DNA of 64,000 nucleotides from an uncultured Sphingomonadaceae bacterium (GTDB lineage: Bacteria; Pseudomonadota; Alphaproteobacteria; Sphingomonadales; Sphingomonadaceae): assembly GCA_947499975.1 (NCBI GenBank), contig CANMQE010000002.1, positions 186,001-250,000 of the forward strand, written 5' to 3'. A program made the position numbers and the translations under genes. Under the pieces are notes generated by a model, which saw only the letters and a list, made by a program, of their open reading frames with translations, was not told where the DNA came from and made no database searches. Positions 62,758-64,000 of the stretch are shown here, piece after piece (position 1 is the first letter of the stretch; each line of letters begins with the position of its first letter).

Positions 62758-63966
62758 ATGCGGATCACCGCAACGCTGCTGCTGGTGGCGATGGCGGGGC
62801 TGTTCCTCATCGCCCACAACATGCTTACGGTTCACCCGGCGTGGGGCTACGTCCACGCCTTTGCCGAGGCAGCGATGGTGGGCGGGCTGGCAGACTGGTT
62901 CGCGGTGACGGCGCTGTTCCGCCATCCGCTGGGTATTCCCATCCCGCACACAGCGATCATCCCTGAAAACAAGGATCGCATCGCCGATACAATGGCGCAG
63001 TTCCTGCGCTCCAACTTCCTGACGCCCGTAGTGGTGGCCCGCCGTATGCGGGATATGAACGTGGCCAGGGCCGCGGGTGATTTCCTGGTGAAGCGCGGCG
63101 ATACAGCGGAAGGCCGCCTTCGCGCAGGCGCCTCGGGCCTGTTCATCGAATTGCTGGAATCGCTCGATCCCGACAGGCTTGGCCTGCAGGTCAAGGCCGG
63201 GCTGGCGCGGCAGGCGGAGAAGCTGGAAGTTGCCCCGCTGCTGGGCAAGATGCTGGATGCCGCCATTGCCGACAACCGGCACCGCCCGCTGATGGATTCC
63301 ATGATCCGCTGGGCCGGGCTGACGCTGGAAGATAACGAGGAAATGGTCCGCACGATGGTGCAGGATCGCGCCAATTCCATCATTCGCTGGGCAGGGCTGG
63401 ACGGGCGGCTGGCCAATTCCGTGCTGGATGGCCTATATCGCCTGCTGGCCGAGATCCTCGTCGATCCCGATCATCCGCTGCGCTCCAAGGTGCAGGAGGG
63501 GCTGGAAAAGTTGGCCCACGACCTGCAGCACGATCCCGAAACTCGCGCCAAGGTGGAGCGGATGAAGAACGAGATGCTCGCCAATCCCGCCGTATCGGAT
63601 TGGTGGATGGGCGTGTGGGAGCGGCTGCGCCACTCGCTGATCGAATCCATCCGCAATCCCGACAAGGCGATGGACGGTAGCGTGGGCCATTCGCTGGCCG
63701 AGCTGGGCAAGACATTGCAGCAGGATGCGGGCCTGCAGCTACAGATAAACCGCTTCGCCCGCCGAACGCTGGTGGGCGTGGTGAACCGCTATGGCGACCA
63801 GATCGTGGGGCTGGTGTCGCACACGGTGAAGAGCTGGGATGCCAGCACGGTTACCGGCCGTATCGAAAGCGCCGTGGGGCGCGATCTGCAGTTCATCCGC
63901 ATCAACGGTACGCTGGTGGGGGGACTGGTGGGCGGGACCATCCACCTCCTGACGACGGTGTTCTAG
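62758..63966 (+). CDS. DUF445 family membrane-anchored protein
   Basis: A 402-residue (from the ATG) DUF445 protein: a membrane helix near the start (ATLLLVAMAGLFLIAHNML), the conserved AFAEAAMVGGLADWFAVTALFRHPLGIPIPHTAIIP, then a long helical region and a C-terminal helix (GTLVGGLVGGTIHLLTTVF). Function unknown; YheB/YjiN-like proteins are related. The ATG has no ribosome site, whereas a CTG at 62692 lies six bases after AGGAGG within the pump gene's last codons and would add 22 residues including DRARR. The last 34 bases of the window contain nothing recognisable. Confidence 0.86.
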   Translation: MRITATLLLVAMAGLFLIAHNMLTVHPAWGYVHAFAEAAMVGGLADWFAVTALFRHPLGIPIPHTAIIPENKDRIADTMAQFLRSNFLTPVVVARRMRDMNVARAAGDFLVKRGDTAEGRLRAGASGLFIELLESLDPDRLGLQVKAGLARQAEKLEVAPLLGKMLDAAIADNRHRPLMDSMIRWAGLTLEDNEEMVRTMVQDRANSIIRWAGLDGRLANSVLDGLYRLLAEILVDPDHPLRSKVQEGLEKLAHDLQHDPETRAKVERMKNEMLANPAVSDWWMGVWERLRHSLIESIRNPDKAMDGSVGHSLAELGKTLQQDAGLQLQINRFARRTLVGVVNRYGDQIVGLVSHTVKSWDASTVTGRIESAVGRDLQFIRINGTLVGGLVGGTIHLLTTVF

Positions 63967-64000
63967 TCGCGCGCGGGATAATTCCTGCCATCTGCGCCGG

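Overview
This 64 kb window is a dense, GC-rich chromosomal segment of an alphaproteobacterium, most probably a sphingomonad of the Erythrobacteraceae type. The evidence is the gene order hemE - hemJ - rho - mnmE - mnmG - rsmG - parA - parB, which is the conserved origin-proximal cluster of alphaproteobacteria, together with lineage markers: a DUF1153/SciP CtrA inhibitor, a DUF1013/TrcR regulator, DUF1192 and DUF6489 proteins, CarD and a bactofilin paired with an M23 peptidase. No rRNA, tRNA, CRISPR array, prophage or insertion sequence was seen. No gene-free stretch exceeds 300 bases; the longest (about 245 bases) is 40801-41045.

Layout. 1-9.3 kb: 3' part of hemE, hemJ, rho, a dienelactone hydrolase, mnmE-mnmG-rsmG and parA-parB, with five parS-like centromere palindromes spread over 3.6 kb inside and between the tRNA/rRNA-modification genes. 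The replication origin should lie just upstream, beyond the left edge. 9.3-17.4 kb: envelope lipoproteins, free methionine sulfoxide reductase, a PQQ-type sugar dehydrogenase, Sua5, carD, a BrkB-family protein and the operon Suv3-like helicase - S4 protein - 7Fe ferredoxin (ending at 20.4 kb). 20.6-26.9 kb: an M23 peptidase with a possible CtrA-type promoter, hemB, acetyltransferase, a membrane/spermidine-synthase fusion, gamma-carbonic anhydrase and DUF167. 27-34 kb (minus strand): ATP-dependent DNA ligase plus its partner exonuclease, M1 peptidase, clpA, DUF1192. 34-39 kb: quinone oxidoreductase, tandem NTF2-like protein, LpxH-like phosphatase with a glycosyltransferase, trcR. 39-41 kb: bactofilin and M23 peptidase. 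41-48.6 kb: proA, nadD, rsfS, rlmH, an EnvC-like protein, a CtpA-type protease, dsbB, coq7. 48.6-55.5 kb: fabI with a second BrkB protein, a DnaJ-class co-chaperone, pdxH, a cation efflux protein, PhzF and a serine hydrolase. 55.5-64 kb: mnmA, the sciP operon, and an RND efflux adaptor/pump pair followed by DUF445.

Together these are mostly housekeeping genes. Two themes stand out. One is chromosome segregation and cell cycle: parABS, SciP, TrcR and candidate CtrA boxes. The other is cell-wall morphogenesis: three LytM/M23-fold proteins, a bactofilin and a CtpA-type protease. I found no convincing new defence or biosynthetic system. The least expected items are a roughly 117-residue two-helix insertion in the RND pump, parS sites embedded in coding sequence in all three frames, a terminator-like hairpin in the probable leader of trcR, and a possible CTG start codon.
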